From IMG/VR virus record IMGVR_UViG_3300032050_000036, positions 49,499-113,498 of that record: a stretch of 64,000 bases of DNA; one strand, 5' to 3'. The notes under the pieces are model-generated. The model was not told the DNA's origin. It saw only the letters and a program-made list of their open reading frames with translations, and ran no database searches. Both the position numbers and the translations under genes were made by a program. Numbering within the stretch: position 1 is the first letter of the stretch; each line of letters starts with the position of its first letter. Positions 15,407-21,582 of this stretch are shown here, one piece after another. This stretch comes from a virus.

Positions 15407-15480
15407 TAGAGCAGGTAGGACTTGAACCTACGATAGCCGAATTATGAGTTCGGGGCCTTGACCAACTTGGCTACTGCTCC
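15407..15480 (-). tRNA. tRNA with CAT anticodon (Met or Ile2)
   Basis: CCGAA-CTCATAA-TTCGG places CAT as the anticodon. The acceptor GGAGCAG pairs with CTGCTCT, giving G1-U72; it lacks the C1-A72 mismatch of initiator tRNA. It is an elongator Met tRNA or, if TilS-modified, an Ile tRNA; sequence alone cannot tell them apart. Confidence 0.85.
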
Positions 15481-15492
15481 TTGAATATTTAA

Positions 15493-15735
15493 TTATATGT
15501 TATGACCTGACTCATTGTCAAGTTTTGGCGGTATAGAATATTTATCATTCTTCGTAATACTATTAAGAAGATTCATTATTCTTAAACAATCATCATGTCT
15601 CCACCATGTATAACAGTATAGTCTTTCATCATCCTCAATCATATTAGGACAAGACTTATACTCTTCAATGATCTGGTCTATAATGACTTTCTGTGCCTTT
15701 TTACAGCCATTACAGGGACAGGCCCAATTAGACAC
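15493..15735 (-). CDS. Hypothetical Cys-rich protein, 80 aa
   Basis: A GTG at 15735, overlapping the CDGSH-like gene by 8 nt, is preceded by AAAAAGG and gives a product starting VSNWACPCNGCKKAQ. The CPCNGC motif plus two later Cys residues suggest a metal site. Upstream ATGs at 15756 and 15765 are alternatives. It is the last gene of a leftward operon. The function is unknown. Confidence 0.5.
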   Translation of the reverse strand: MSNWACPCNGCKKAQKVIIDQIIEEYKSCPNMIEDDERLYCYTWWRHDDCLRIMNLLNSITKNDKYSIPPKLDNESGHNI

Positions 15736-15919
15736 CTTTAACCTTTTTAATAGCATCAACAGCAAGCATTTTCATTCCTACAGCATTCAATTGAGCACCG
15801 TTGTTTTCGGTAGGAATGTTTTTAATTGCTTCAATAATCTTATCTTTAACGGCCTTAACTATTTTATGTGTTCCATTACATTCAGGATAATCTGTTGAAA
15901 ATCCACAACCACATGGCAT
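15728..15919 (-). CDS. CDGSH-type iron-sulfur protein
   Basis: The 63-residue protein starts MPCGCGFSTDYPECNGTHK. This fits C-x-C-x2-S-x3-P-x-C-(D/N)-G-T-H, the motif that binds a 2Fe-2S cluster through three Cys and one His in mitoNEET-like proteins; only the Asp of CDG is replaced by Asn. The remainder is a helix rich in Lys and Ile, then a Met/Ala helix. AAAGGAGAAATAAT precedes the ATG. It might carry electrons or a labile cluster; a link to the WhiB 4Fe-4S protein is speculative. Confidence 0.65.
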   Translation of the reverse strand: MPCGCGFSTDYPECNGTHKIVKAVKDKIIEAIKNIPTENNGAQLNAVGMKMLAVDAIKKVKGV

Positions 15920-15920
15920 A

Positions 15921-16286
15921 TTATTTCTCCTTTTTCATTAGTCTAAAGGCATCGCCTGTTTCTTCATCTTCGTAATCCCATATAAAAGCATTGATAAAAT
16001 CTGGTTTTTCCCAATAAGGCACACCTTCAGAATCGTAATCGTTCCATCCATCTCCGCTCATATCAAAACTAAATTCATAGAATGTGCCAAACCTATAGTA
16101 TATTGGCCAAGTCATCTTCCAGATAGTCGAATGTAGTTTATAACCCCAACCAAAATTTTCTAACTCGTCGTAATATGAAATACGTAAAATAGCCCAACCA
16201 GATATATCTCCGCATAAGTTAGCAAGCCAGCGTAATGGTGGGCGGGATTTGTCAATTCTTAAACTATTGTCTATGTGGTCCGCCAC
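15921..16286 (-). CDS. Hypothetical protein, 121 aa
   Basis: A GTG at 16286 with GGGAG 8 nt upstream starts a product rich in Trp, Tyr and Asp, with repeated aromatic clusters (YYRFGTFYEFSFD, GDGWNDYD). It overlaps the preceding gene by 23 nt. No Cys pair except one, and no membrane segment. It is not recognised. Confidence 0.55.
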   Translation of the reverse strand: MADHIDNSLRIDKSRPPLRWLANLCGDISGWAILRISYYDELENFGWGYKLHSTIWKMTWPIYYRFGTFYEFSFDMSGDGWNDYDSEGVPYWEKPDFINAFIWDYEDEETGDAFRLMKKEK

Positions 16287-16431
16287 GAACTAACTCCCAT
16301 TCTCCAGTTTCTTTTGCAACAAAAACATCTCCAGTTTCCCTATCTACAAGCATATATTTTTCAGGACACTTTGTTTTTAATGTTACCACAACTGATTTTT
16401 CTAATTCTTGAAATTCTATACGGTTTCTCAT
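16264..16431 (-). CDS. Hypothetical protein, 55 aa
   Basis: The ATG at 16431 shares ATGA with the preceding stop, which fixes the start. The product is a small strand-rich protein (VVVTLKTK, YMLVDRETGDVFVAKETGEWEL) that may form a beta-hairpin fold. No family is recognised. Confidence 0.55.
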   Translation of the reverse strand: MRNRIEFQELEKSVVVTLKTKCPEKYMLVDRETGDVFVAKETGEWELVRGGPHRQ

Positions 16432-16595
16432 TTTGCCAAAACTCCTAATAAAAATCCAACAAGGGCAGAGAGTATTCCAACGGTCCAATAATAAGTTTTT
16501 GTTAGATATCCCAAAACTATGTCTTTAACAACATCTTTTGGCACCTCTATTTGATAGCCTTCATAATCTGGATCGTCAAACTTATATGATTTCAC
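16428..16595 (-). CDS. Small tail-anchored membrane protein, 55 aa
   Basis: A GTG at 16595 overlaps the TGA of the upstream zinc-finger gene (GTGA), with AAGGAG 6 nt before it. The first ~30 residues are soluble and acidic; the last ~22 (YYWTVGILSALVGFLLGVLAK) are one hydrophobic segment with a closing Lys, a tail-anchor topology. It is too short for most family calls. Confidence 0.55.
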   Translation of the reverse strand: MKSYKFDDPDYEGYQIEVPKDVVKDIVLGYLTKTYYWTVGILSALVGFLLGVLAK

Positions 16596-16699
16596 TTATG
16601 CTCCTTCATGTGTCTATTAAGTGTATCATGGGCAAATATGCCTGAGCGCACTTCGATTTCTTTTTTACAAATATCGCATATTACAAATTTACCTGGCAT
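16592..16699 (-). CDS. C2H2-type zinc-finger microprotein, 35 aa
   Basis: The product has CDIC near residue 8 and RHMKEH at the end, giving C-x2-C...H-x3-H, a single treble or C2H2-like finger. The ATG has a TATAAT box 6 nt upstream on the minus strand and no ribosome binding site, so it is the leaderless first gene of the 16.7-15.5 kb operon. It could bind DNA or protein. Confidence 0.6.
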   Translation of the reverse strand: MPGKFVICDICKKEIEVRSGIFAHDTLNRHMKEHK

Positions 16700-16705
16700 A
16701 TGTCC

Positions 16706-16711
16706 ATTATA
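16706..16711 (-). promoter_or_regulatory. Leaderless -10 box for 16.7-15.5 kb operon
   Basis: TATAAT on the minus strand, followed by GGACAT and the ATG at 16699. Confidence 0.7.
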
Positions 16712-16802
16712 TCTAAAAGTCGGTAGTTTGTAAAGTTCGGCGGAAAATAGAAGTAATAAACCTATCTATGACCTAGACGGTCAATATGGTTTAGTAACTA
16801 TT

Positions 16803-16907
16803 CTATCCGACTATTCCAAAGAATAAGATAGCCCCTATAATAACGATAGCAGACAATAAAATCTTAATTTTTGTTTCTTTAGGCCATTCTTCTGTATTCA
16901 TTCCCAT
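16803..16907 (-). CDS. Single-pass membrane microprotein, 34 aa
   Basis: GGAGAAACC precedes the ATG. A short charged start (MGMNTEEWPKETKIK) leads to a hydrophobic helix through the end (ILLSAIVIIGAILFFGIVG). It is the last gene of a leftward four-gene micro-operon. Confidence 0.5.
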   Translation of the reverse strand: MGMNTEEWPKETKIKILLSAIVIIGAILFFGIVG

Positions 16908-16915
16908 GGTTTCTC

Positions 16916-17026
16916 CTATCCAGCATGCATCCAAGTAAAATGTTTTTTACATACATCTATGACAATACCAGTATCTTTTTCTGGCTGAGTAAACTCTGCT
17001 TTATTGTTGCAATAAAAACATTTCAT
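16916..17026 (-). CDS. Zinc-finger microprotein, 36 aa
   Basis: CFYC near residue 3 and CKKHFTWMH near 26 provide C-x2-C and C-x2-H pairs, likely one zinc site. The ATG immediately follows the TAG of the preceding zinc-ribbon gene. The function is unknown. Confidence 0.5.
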   Translation of the reverse strand: MKCFYCNNKAEFTQPEKDTGIVIDVCKKHFTWMHAG

Positions 17027-17137
17027 CTATTTATTATAACATATTGGACAATTTAATATATTGGGAGTTCCTGATGTTGCGTAAAATGTTACGCCACAAT
17101 TATGGCAGAGAACCTTAATCTTTAATTTATTCATCAT
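17027..17137 (-). CDS. Zinc-ribbon microprotein, 36 aa
   Basis: CHNCG near residue 11 and CPIC near 30 form a minimal zinc ribbon (C-x2-C, 15 residues, C-x2-C). The start overlaps the preceding gene by 11 nt. Such ribbons occur in many small phage proteins that bind RNA polymerase or nucleic acid; that role is not shown here. Confidence 0.55.
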   Translation of the reverse strand: MMNKLKIKVLCHNCGVTFYATSGTPNILNCPICYNK

Positions 17138-17261
17138 ACTCTCCCAACTCTTTTAATATTTGTTCTGCCAAATCTTTGGCGATCTTGTCTTTATGTTTGC
17201 CCTTTATGTAGTCATAAATAATATCAGAAATAATATCAACCTTAGATTCTTTAGATAACAT
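17127..17261 (-). CDS. Hypothetical protein, 44 aa
   Basis: The product is an all-helical charged peptide (SKESKVDIISDIIYDYI, KDKIAKDLAEQILKEL). GGAGAAACC precedes the ATG, and TATAAT is 9 nt upstream. It starts the leftward four-gene micro-operon and diverges from the GIY-YIG-like gene. Confidence 0.5.
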   Translation of the reverse strand: MLSKESKVDIISDIIYDYIKGKHKDKIAKDLAEQILKELGEYDE

Positions 17262-17270
17262 GGTTTCTCC

Positions 17271-17276
17271 ATTATA
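17271..17276 (-). promoter_or_regulatory. -10 box of micro-operon (gene at 17261)
   Basis: TATAAT on the minus strand, 9 nt before the ATG; the interval is itself GGAGAAACC, so the transcript would begin at or inside the ribosome binding site. Confidence 0.6.
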
Positions 17277-17293
17277 CGGGTATTTTGCGAGGG

Positions 17294-17299
17294 TATAAT
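17294..17299 (+). promoter_or_regulatory. Leaderless -10 box (gene at 17306)
   Basis: TATAAT with GAGGCC before the ATG at 17306 (6 nt). It diverges from the box at 17271. Confidence 0.65.
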
Positions 17300-17305
17300 G
17301 AGGCC

Positions 17306-17623
17306 ATGGACCCTACTATCCTATATATAGTATATCACCAAGGATATAATGCCATTAAGGTGGGTATAGGGGATATTGCTGGTAAAAGGTTTAAAGCCCA
17401 TAGGACCAAAGGGTGGGAACTGGTTTGTTATTGGTATTTTCAAAATAGGCGGGATGCAAAAAGAGTCGAATCTATAGTACTACAAACCCTAAGAGAGAGA
17501 TATGGACATTATCTGGATAAGGGGGATATGCCATATGGGGGATATACGGAGACATTTAATGCCAAGAAAATAACCAAGAGAAGGTTAATTGGTTTGGTCA
17601 ATAGGGCTATAAGGGGATCTTGA
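17306..17623 (+). CDS. GIY-YIG/T5orf172-like nuclease
   Basis: The 105-residue protein begins ILYIVYHQGYNAIKVGIG, which resembles the paired strands of the GIY-YIG/T5orf172 fold, followed by a conserved-type Arg/His segment (GKRFKAHRTKGWELV), a WYF strand and an RVESIVLQTL helix carrying a candidate catalytic Glu. A basic C-terminus follows. Family members cut DNA as homing or restriction-type nucleases. The call is by pattern and moderate. The start at 17306 is leaderless, and a terminator lies over the stop codon. Confidence 0.55.
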   Translation: MDPTILYIVYHQGYNAIKVGIGDIAGKRFKAHRTKGWELVCYWYFQNRRDAKRVESIVLQTLRERYGHYLDKGDMPYGGYTETFNAKKITKRRLIGLVNRAIRGS

Positions 17624-17639
17624 TATCCCCGCTTTTTTA
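17613..17639 (+). terminator. Terminator overlapping stop of GIY-YIG-like gene
   Basis: GGGGAT (17613-17618) pairs with ATCCCC (17625-17630), with the TGA in the loop, then GCTTTTTT. Confidence 0.7.
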
Positions 17640-17646
17640 TACCCTA

Positions 17647-17754
17647 TTATCCCCAAGATCTCATTACAGAAATTAATACAAGAAGATAGGCCACCCATCC
17701 TGTGATAAATCCGTATATGAATATTGCTGGTTTGCTAATTAAAAGTTTCTTCAT
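17647..17754 (-). CDS. Small membrane protein, 35 aa
   Basis: A leaderless ATG at 17754 with TATAAT 6 nt upstream opens a 35-codon frame. The product is basic at the N-terminus (MKKLLISKP) and hydrophobic from residue 10 to 31. It is convergent with the GIY-YIG-like gene and is the last gene before the origin-like region. Confidence 0.5.
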   Translation of the reverse strand: MKKLLISKPAIFIYGFITGWVAYLLVLISVMRSWG

Positions 17755-17760
17755 TTAACC

Positions 17761-17766
17761 ATTATA
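17761..17766 (-). promoter_or_regulatory. Leaderless -10 box (gene at 17754)
   Basis: TATAAT on the minus strand, GGTTAA, then ATG. It lies 9 nt from the first DnaA-type box. Confidence 0.6.
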
Positions 17767-17774
17767 CATGGAAG

Positions 17775-17795
17775 TTATCCACAGGTTTATCCACA
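17775..17795 (+). other. Pair of DnaA-type boxes
   Basis: TTATCCACA at 17775-17783 and 17787-17795, separated by GGT, both exact to the TTATNCACA consensus and in the same orientation. They stand at the edge of the repeat-rich non-coding region. Confidence 0.65.
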
Positions 17796-18132
17796 GAAAT
17801 ATCTTACTGATTATATTATTGGATAGGGTTAAAGTGGAGTAAAGTGGAGGATAGTGGAGCATGGAGCGCTTTTTAAGGCGGGGATCGTAATGTCAAACCA
17901 TAAACCCTATATCCCAAACCATATATCCTTCAAACCCTTATACCATATATGCCCCATATCTGTCAAACCATGTATAAAAGGTTTGGCATTATACATTCAA
18001 AACCATGGTTTGTCAAGTATCTTCGTAAAGGAATTTGAATGAAAAATTGCCAAAAGTCTGGGAAAATTCTGATAATTTCGTAATATGTTTTATTATGCCA
18101 AAAAATGTTTTAAAACCAGGAAATATGGTTTG

Positions 18133-18327
18133 TTATTGGTTATTAGGGGGATTGGAGTTGGTATCTTTTTCTATACCGTCCTTAAGAACGGGCGGTACAA
18201 AAGAAAAGTAATTAGACAAACCAATCTTATGGGTAATAGAAACAAATGTATTCCAAACCTGGTCTTGTCCTTTATTGTATGCTACTGGATCTGATTTTCT
18301 AAGGTTTGAAAAGTGTCTTGGACTCAT
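18133..18327 (-). CDS. Hypothetical protein, 64 aa, inside repeat region
   Basis: A leftward ATG at 18327 has TACAAT 6 nt upstream. The product starts MSPRHFSNLRKSDPVAYN and ends with a low-complexity NSNPPNNQ tail. It is basic at the start and might bind the surrounding repeats, but no DNA-binding motif can be named. Frames on the opposite strand are less protein-like. Confidence 0.45.
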   Translation of the reverse strand: MSPRHFSNLRKSDPVAYNKGQDQVWNTFVSITHKIGLSNYFSFVPPVLKDGIEKDTNSNPPNNQ

Positions 18328-18333
18328 ATATTA

Positions 18334-18339
18334 ATTGTA
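18334..18339 (-). promoter_or_regulatory. Leaderless -10 box (gene at 18327)
   Basis: TACAAT on the minus strand, 6 nt before the ATG. Confidence 0.5.
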
Positions 18340-18621
18340 ACACTCTTTATACCGCCCAAACTTTCAGCGATTTTTTGGACGGCGTTCGTAATGTCTTTTT
18401 ATCCTGTGTTTTGCGCTGGGCGCCCCAAATTTGGCGGGGGATAAAAAGATACCGTAATACTACCTATATAAGTATACATAGATACAATGGTTTGACAAAC
18501 AAAATATATTATGCTACATGGTTTGGGAAAAATATGGTTTGATCGTAATCTGGGAAAAATGGTTTGGTATCGTAATGGTTTGTTAACAAAGAAAAATGCA
18601 CCGACCCGTTTTCAGGGCTTT

Positions 18622-18897
18622 TTACGAATTGTCAAATCCTAAAAGCAATTCATCAAGACTAGAGTATCCTGTATCTTTGACACCAAGTGACTCTAAAAAT
18701 AAGTCCCATGTTTCATTTACATATCGTGTAGCCATTTCAGAAGCAGGAATAATTTCTTGTGAAATAGAAAACGCTAATGGCAAACCAATGTCGTTGTATT
18801 CGATAAAATCTTCAAACTCAGACTCACCTTTATAATTTAACCACAAGTCTGCCAAAATATTACATCTGCTAGAAAAGTCTGTATTGGTGTTGCTCAT
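18622..18897 (-). CDS. Hypothetical protein, 91 aa
   Basis: GAGGAGAAATACA precedes the ATG at 18897. The acidic product is mostly helical with many Asn, Ser and Glu residues and one Cys. It overlaps the preceding gene (18869-19081) and ends the leftward early cassette next to the origin-like region. It is not recognised. Confidence 0.55.
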   Translation of the reverse strand: MSNTNTDFSSRCNILADLWLNYKGESEFEDFIEYNDIGLPLAFSISQEIIPASEMATRYVNETWDLFLESLGVKDTGYSSLDELLLGFDNS

Positions 18898-19081
18898 TGT
18901 ATTTCTCCTCTTTGTGGTATTGTGCGCTTTCTGCGATAGTGATAAGTCTGTTGTAGGAAACTGTTGGTGCGATTACTGCTAAATACTCGCCTACCTGCTC
19001 AATGTCAAGGCGAAGGTCAGATACGATAGCGGAAATACGCATGGCAACTTTCTCCTCGTCAGTTAGTCTGTGTTTTCTCAT
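18869..19081 (-). CDS. Hypothetical helical protein, 70 aa
   Basis: AAGGAG lies 4 nt from the ATG at 19081, so this start is preferred to an upstream one at 19126. The product begins MRKHRLTDEEKVAMRI, followed by helices and a His/Gln/Tyr-rich tail. It might be a small DNA-associated protein, but no motif proves it. Confidence 0.55.
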   Translation of the reverse strand: MRKHRLTDEEKVAMRISAIVSDLRLDIEQVGEYLAVIAPTVSYNRLITIAESAQYHKEEKYNEQHQYRLF

Positions 19082-19097
19082 AGTTCTCCTTATAGTC

Positions 19098-19126
19098 ATT
19101 GTATCAAATAAGATGTGGGGGCGCAA
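19098..19126 (-). promoter_or_regulatory. Sigma70-like promoter (gene at 19081)
   Basis: TTGCGC, 17 nt ending in TGA, TACAAT on the minus strand. Confidence 0.55.
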
Positions 19127-19179
19127 GTAGAAGAAAGGTGCTACCTACGCCCCCTTATTACGGAGGGGACCCAACCCTC

Positions 19180-19536
19180 CTAGGATGTGACCGTCGTCAC
19201 AAGACTGTGATAGTTAATAAAATCTTGTATAGTATGTATACCAGTGTCATCAGTTACAGTCTTATTAATTAAATCAATTAGCACGGGATGGTCCATGAAT
19301 CCCAGGTCGTTAGGATTGCAGGCATAAATTCCATACCCCGTCTCGTCCATAATATTATCCTTGATTAGATAACTAACAGCCATACGTACATAGTATGACT
19401 CATCACCTAGGCGTGGTGCTGCATGCTGCAGGGCTGCTGCCAGGTCTGTATACATAGAGTATTCACCCCAATGGCTGTATAAGGCCACTGCCTGGTCTTC
19501 TGACTGCTTAAAAACGAATGTACAACGTGCTCCCAT
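19180..19536 (-). CDS. Hypothetical protein, 118 aa
   Basis: GAAAGGACCCACC precedes the ATG at 19536. The protein begins with two strands (CTFVFKQSEDQAVALYSHWGEYSM) and continues as a helical domain containing DETGYGIYACNPND. Its alpha-beta layout is regular, but the family is unknown. It ends with VTTVTS. Confidence 0.55.
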   Translation of the reverse strand: MGARCTFVFKQSEDQAVALYSHWGEYSMYTDLAAALQHAAPRLGDESYYVRMAVSYLIKDNIMDETGYGIYACNPNDLGFMDHPVLIDLINKTVTDDTGIHTIQDFINYHSLVTTVTS

Positions 19537-19568
19537 GGTGGGTCCTTTCGATAGTTGGGTTTTCTTCT

Positions 19569-19597
19569 AGTGTATCAAATTTTAGGTCTAATGTCAA
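19569..19597 (-). promoter_or_regulatory. Sigma70-like promoter (gene at 19536)
   Basis: TTGACA, 17 nt ending in TGA, TACACT on the minus strand. Confidence 0.65.
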
Positions 19598-19608
19598 TTG
19601 CTCGTACA

Positions 19609-19749
19609 TCATGCCTCCTCAAAAGCAACTACAGATAGATCTGAAAGTACTTCGCTCCAGATCTCTCCCTCTCCAGCCTCTGATTCAACCACAAATTTCA
19701 TATAGGTCCCAGAAGGCTCGTGTATTACTTCAATATTATACTGTGGCAT
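19609..19749 (-). CDS. Hypothetical acidic protein, 46 aa
   Basis: The ATG at 19749 lies inside the end of the preceding gene. The product has strand-rich N-terminal sequence (YNIEVIHEPSGTYMKFVVE) and an acidic tail ending FEEA. Its overlap with the preceding gene is the usual coupling here. No family is recognised. Confidence 0.5.
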   Translation of the reverse strand: MPQYNIEVIHEPSGTYMKFVVESEAGEGEIWSEVLSDLSVVAFEEA

Positions 19750-20032
19750 TGTCTTCCCTTTCTGCTATAGCAAATGATAATTGATAAGTTAATTGATAAA
19801 CTGCAGCAAGAGCGTCACATTGTCCCTCCCAGTACTTACGTTCCATAGATTCTAAAGCGTCGCTATAGTCATTGGCTTCCTCTATACGCTGCGCTTCTTC
19901 TAGTTCTAGTTGAGCCTCATACATCCAGTTCTTCATCTCACCATGAATGATATCCAAGGCTGAAATATTTTCATCTACCATATGCTGCAGGTGCTCATCT
20001 AGATTGTAATCTGGATTAAAGTTTGTTTGCAT
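19736..20032 (-). CDS. Hypothetical helical protein, 98 aa
   Basis: TTGGAGAAGAGC precedes the ATG at 20032. The acidic product is helical throughout (QLELEEAQRIEEAND) with Met and Trp, and probably forms coiled coils. It overlaps both neighbours by a few bases. Confidence 0.55.
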   Translation of the reverse strand: MQTNFNPDYNLDEHLQHMVDENISALDIIHGEMKNWMYEAQLELEEAQRIEEANDYSDALESMERKYWEGQCDALAAVYQLTYQLSFAIAEREDNATV

Positions 20033-20222
20033 GCTCTTCTCCAATCTGTATAAAATGGCGGGTAGCAATAGCCTGCCCACCCAACCAGTTAAATTCAAAA
20101 TCTAACTCTAGGAACTCTTTAGAATTCATATCTAAATCTTCCATTTGTTTTTCTATCTCTTCTTTGTCTTGCTCAATAGAAATGAGATGTGCTTTCATGT
20201 ATTCAATTAGGTAATTAGACAT
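20016..20222 (-). CDS. Hypothetical coiled-coil protein, 68 aa
   Basis: The ATG overlaps the stop of the YubB-like gene by 8 nt. The product is Glu/Lys-rich with heptad character (SIEQDKEEIEKQMEDLDM). No other signal is seen. Confidence 0.55.
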   Translation of the reverse strand: MSNYLIEYMKAHLISIEQDKEEIEKQMEDLDMNSKEFLELDFEFNWLGGQAIATRHFIQIGEEHANKL

Positions 20223-20955
20223 CGACTTGGTCCATTCTATAGTTGGGTATATATTCCTCAGTTAAGTATACTTTATGGATGTCGCAATCTGCAACTGCTT
20301 CTAAGTCTGCCTCGCCTAGATAGTGACAAGAATCACAGATTTCTCCACAATCGTTATCACAGTATTCTAATGTATTAATTTCATCACAATCTCTACATTT
20401 GTTTTCATAGTTAGAATCTTGAATGATAACTCCAGCAAGATATTCTGTCTCACCACCCCAACCTGTTTCTTCCTCATAAGACAAGGTAATGTTTAGGTTT
20501 GGATAATCAAAAGATAGTCTTTGTATAGCAGGATGTGGCGGAGACCAAGCGGTATTAAACTTATACTGTAAAGAGGTTTCGTCTTCTTCGTATAACTCAG
20601 TCTCAGGATAATCTTCTCCGTCACGAACTGATACATCCCACTTAGTTCCCCACTCACGAACATTAAAGTCATACCAGCATTTACCCTTAAACTGTAATTG
20701 CTCTGCCATGGGCAGGGTATGGTCAGGTTGCTTCATATAATCTTCATCACTAATACCTGCTTGTATATGATTATAGATATTATGGAAAGCAAATATAGGG
20801 TTAGAGTATGAAGTCTCAGTTAACTCCATTTGTCTTGTTTCCATATTAAACTGGTCATGCATTTTAGTAAATGGTTGGTTAAGTTGTGCCTTAACCTTAG
20901 CAATGTCTTGTTCATTGCCTTCGATAGTTAGATAGTTGTAACACCAATTTGGCAT
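20215..20955 (-). CDS. YubB/DUF1281-like (Api92/Eae-type) protein with zinc ribbon
   Basis: The 246-residue protein begins MPNWCYNYLTIEGNEQDI, the hallmark of the ferredoxin-like DUF1281/Api92 family widespread in phages and plasmids. A central region contains WYDFNVREWGTKWD, then WGGETEYLAGV. The C-terminus is Cys-rich (CRDCDEINTLEYCDNDCG, CDSCH) and should bind one or two zinc ions. The family has no proven function. AAAGG precedes the ATG. Confidence 0.75.
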   Translation of the reverse strand: MPNWCYNYLTIEGNEQDIAKVKAQLNQPFTKMHDQFNMETRQMELTETSYSNPIFAFHNIYNHIQAGISDEDYMKQPDHTLPMAEQLQFKGKCWYDFNVREWGTKWDVSVRDGEDYPETELYEEDETSLQYKFNTAWSPPHPAIQRLSFDYPNLNITLSYEEETGWGGETEYLAGVIIQDSNYENKCRDCDEINTLEYCDNDCGEICDSCHYLGEADLEAVADCDIHKVYLTEEYIPNYRMDQVDV

Positions 20956-20984
20956 TATGGGTCCTTTCTGTGGGTTCTTGTATT

Positions 20985-21013
20985 ATTCTAGCAAATTAGG
21001 TAGGGTATGTCAA
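20985..21013 (-). promoter_or_regulatory. Sigma70-like promoter (gene at 20955)
   Basis: TTGACA, 17 nt ending in TGC (extended -10), TAGAAT on the minus strand. The -35 box overlaps the stop of the upstream gene. Confidence 0.7.
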
Positions 21014-21171
21014 ACACGTCCCTCTGCCAATAGTCCTAGTAAGAAGTCCTCTAGATCTCTAAGTACTGATACATCTTCCTCTGCAAACTTAGTATCCTTA
21101 ATATGGTGATGGATAGAATAATTTAATATCATAGCCATATTTTCTACCTGCTCTGTTGTATATCCTAGCAT
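21010..21171 (-). CDS. Hypothetical protein, 53 aa
   Basis: The ATG overlaps the TAA of the preceding gene (TAATG). The product is helical (TTEQVENMAMIL, HHHIKD, VLRDLEDFLLGLLAEG). It is probably translated by coupling. Not recognised. Confidence 0.5.
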   Translation of the reverse strand: MLGYTTEQVENMAMILNYSIHHHIKDTKFAEEDVSVLRDLEDFLLGLLAEGRV

Positions 21172-21401
21172 TATGCATTCTCCTTTTCCATAAGAATATT
21201 ATAGGCGGCAAGGCTGGTTATGTCAATATTTATTTCTCTACCAGGGTATTTATTAATTAGGAAATTAACTGCATCTCCTGCTGATTTAAAGTCACTATAG
21301 TTTTCTGAATATCCATATCCTTGTATAGTTATTTCCCAGCAATCAATCCCACCAGGTGAGACAGAGTATTCCATTTCATATATTTGTGCATTTAGGGTCA
21401 T
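21171..21401 (-). CDS. Hypothetical protein, 76 aa
   Basis: The ATG at 21401 stands 6 nt after TATGAT, so it looks leaderless. The product has an N-terminal beta region (QIYEMEYSVSPGGIDCWEITIQGYGYS) followed by a helix (SAGDAVNFLINKYPG). Unknown function. Confidence 0.5.
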   Translation of the reverse strand: MTLNAQIYEMEYSVSPGGIDCWEITIQGYGYSENYSDFKSAGDAVNFLINKYPGREINIDITSLAAYNILMEKENA

Positions 21402-21407
21402 GGTTTA

Positions 21408-21436
21408 ATCATATCAAAATCTAGGGGAAAAATCAA
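21408..21436 (-). promoter_or_regulatory. Sigma70-like leaderless promoter (gene at 21401)
   Basis: TTGATT, 17 nt ending in TGA, TATGAT, then TAAACC and ATG on the minus strand. Confidence 0.65.
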
Positions 21437-21538
21437 GTTCTACGTAATAAAAAAAATTCATGACATTTTTAGTCGGTTACGTAATAAAAGTTTTTGATGA
21501 TATTTTTAGTCGGCCACTTTTTTGATCTTTTGTCAAAT

Positions 21539-21568
21539 AAAAAATTGAGCAGTTTATACTCATGCTCA
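21539..21568 (-). terminator. Terminator of DUF932 gene; copy 1 of TGAGCA hairpin
   Basis: On the minus strand CCTGAGCA and TGCTCA close an 11-nt loop and are followed by ATTTTTTATTTG. It is the only member of the TGAGCA hairpin family with a T-run. Confidence 0.7.
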
Positions 21569-21582
21569 GGAGTTGAATTAGA

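Larger units (their letters stand above)
17830..18600. repeat. Iteron-like ATGGTTTG repeats; putative replication origin region
   Basis: This mostly non-coding AT-rich stretch (only the small gene 18133-18327 lies within) holds ten exact copies of ATGGTTTG or its complement: CAAACCAT at 17894, 17915 and 17964, and ATGGTTTG at 18005, 18125, 18487, 18518, 18534, 18559 and 18575. Several degenerate copies (GGTTTGG, GGTTTGA, AAACCCT) and at least six (T/C)CGTAAT motifs accompany them. With the two DnaA-type boxes at 17775-17795 this resembles an origin. The final 110 bases hold the densest group. No other gene is supported. Confidence 0.55.

Noticed and set aside
17854-18042. Rightward 62-codon frame in the repeat region
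   Set aside because: It is built from the CAAACCAT repeats, has no ribosome site or -10 box at the start, and its composition follows the repeats.
18085-18294. Rightward 69-codon frame opposite 18133-18327
   Set aside because: The leftward frame has a TACAAT box 6 nt from its ATG and a more protein-like sequence; the rightward one has no start signal.
19508-19612. Leftward 34-codon frame with ATGATG after GGAGGC
   Set aside because: The whole promoter of the gene at 19536 lies within it and it overlaps the start of that gene; the match to a gene is probably accidental.
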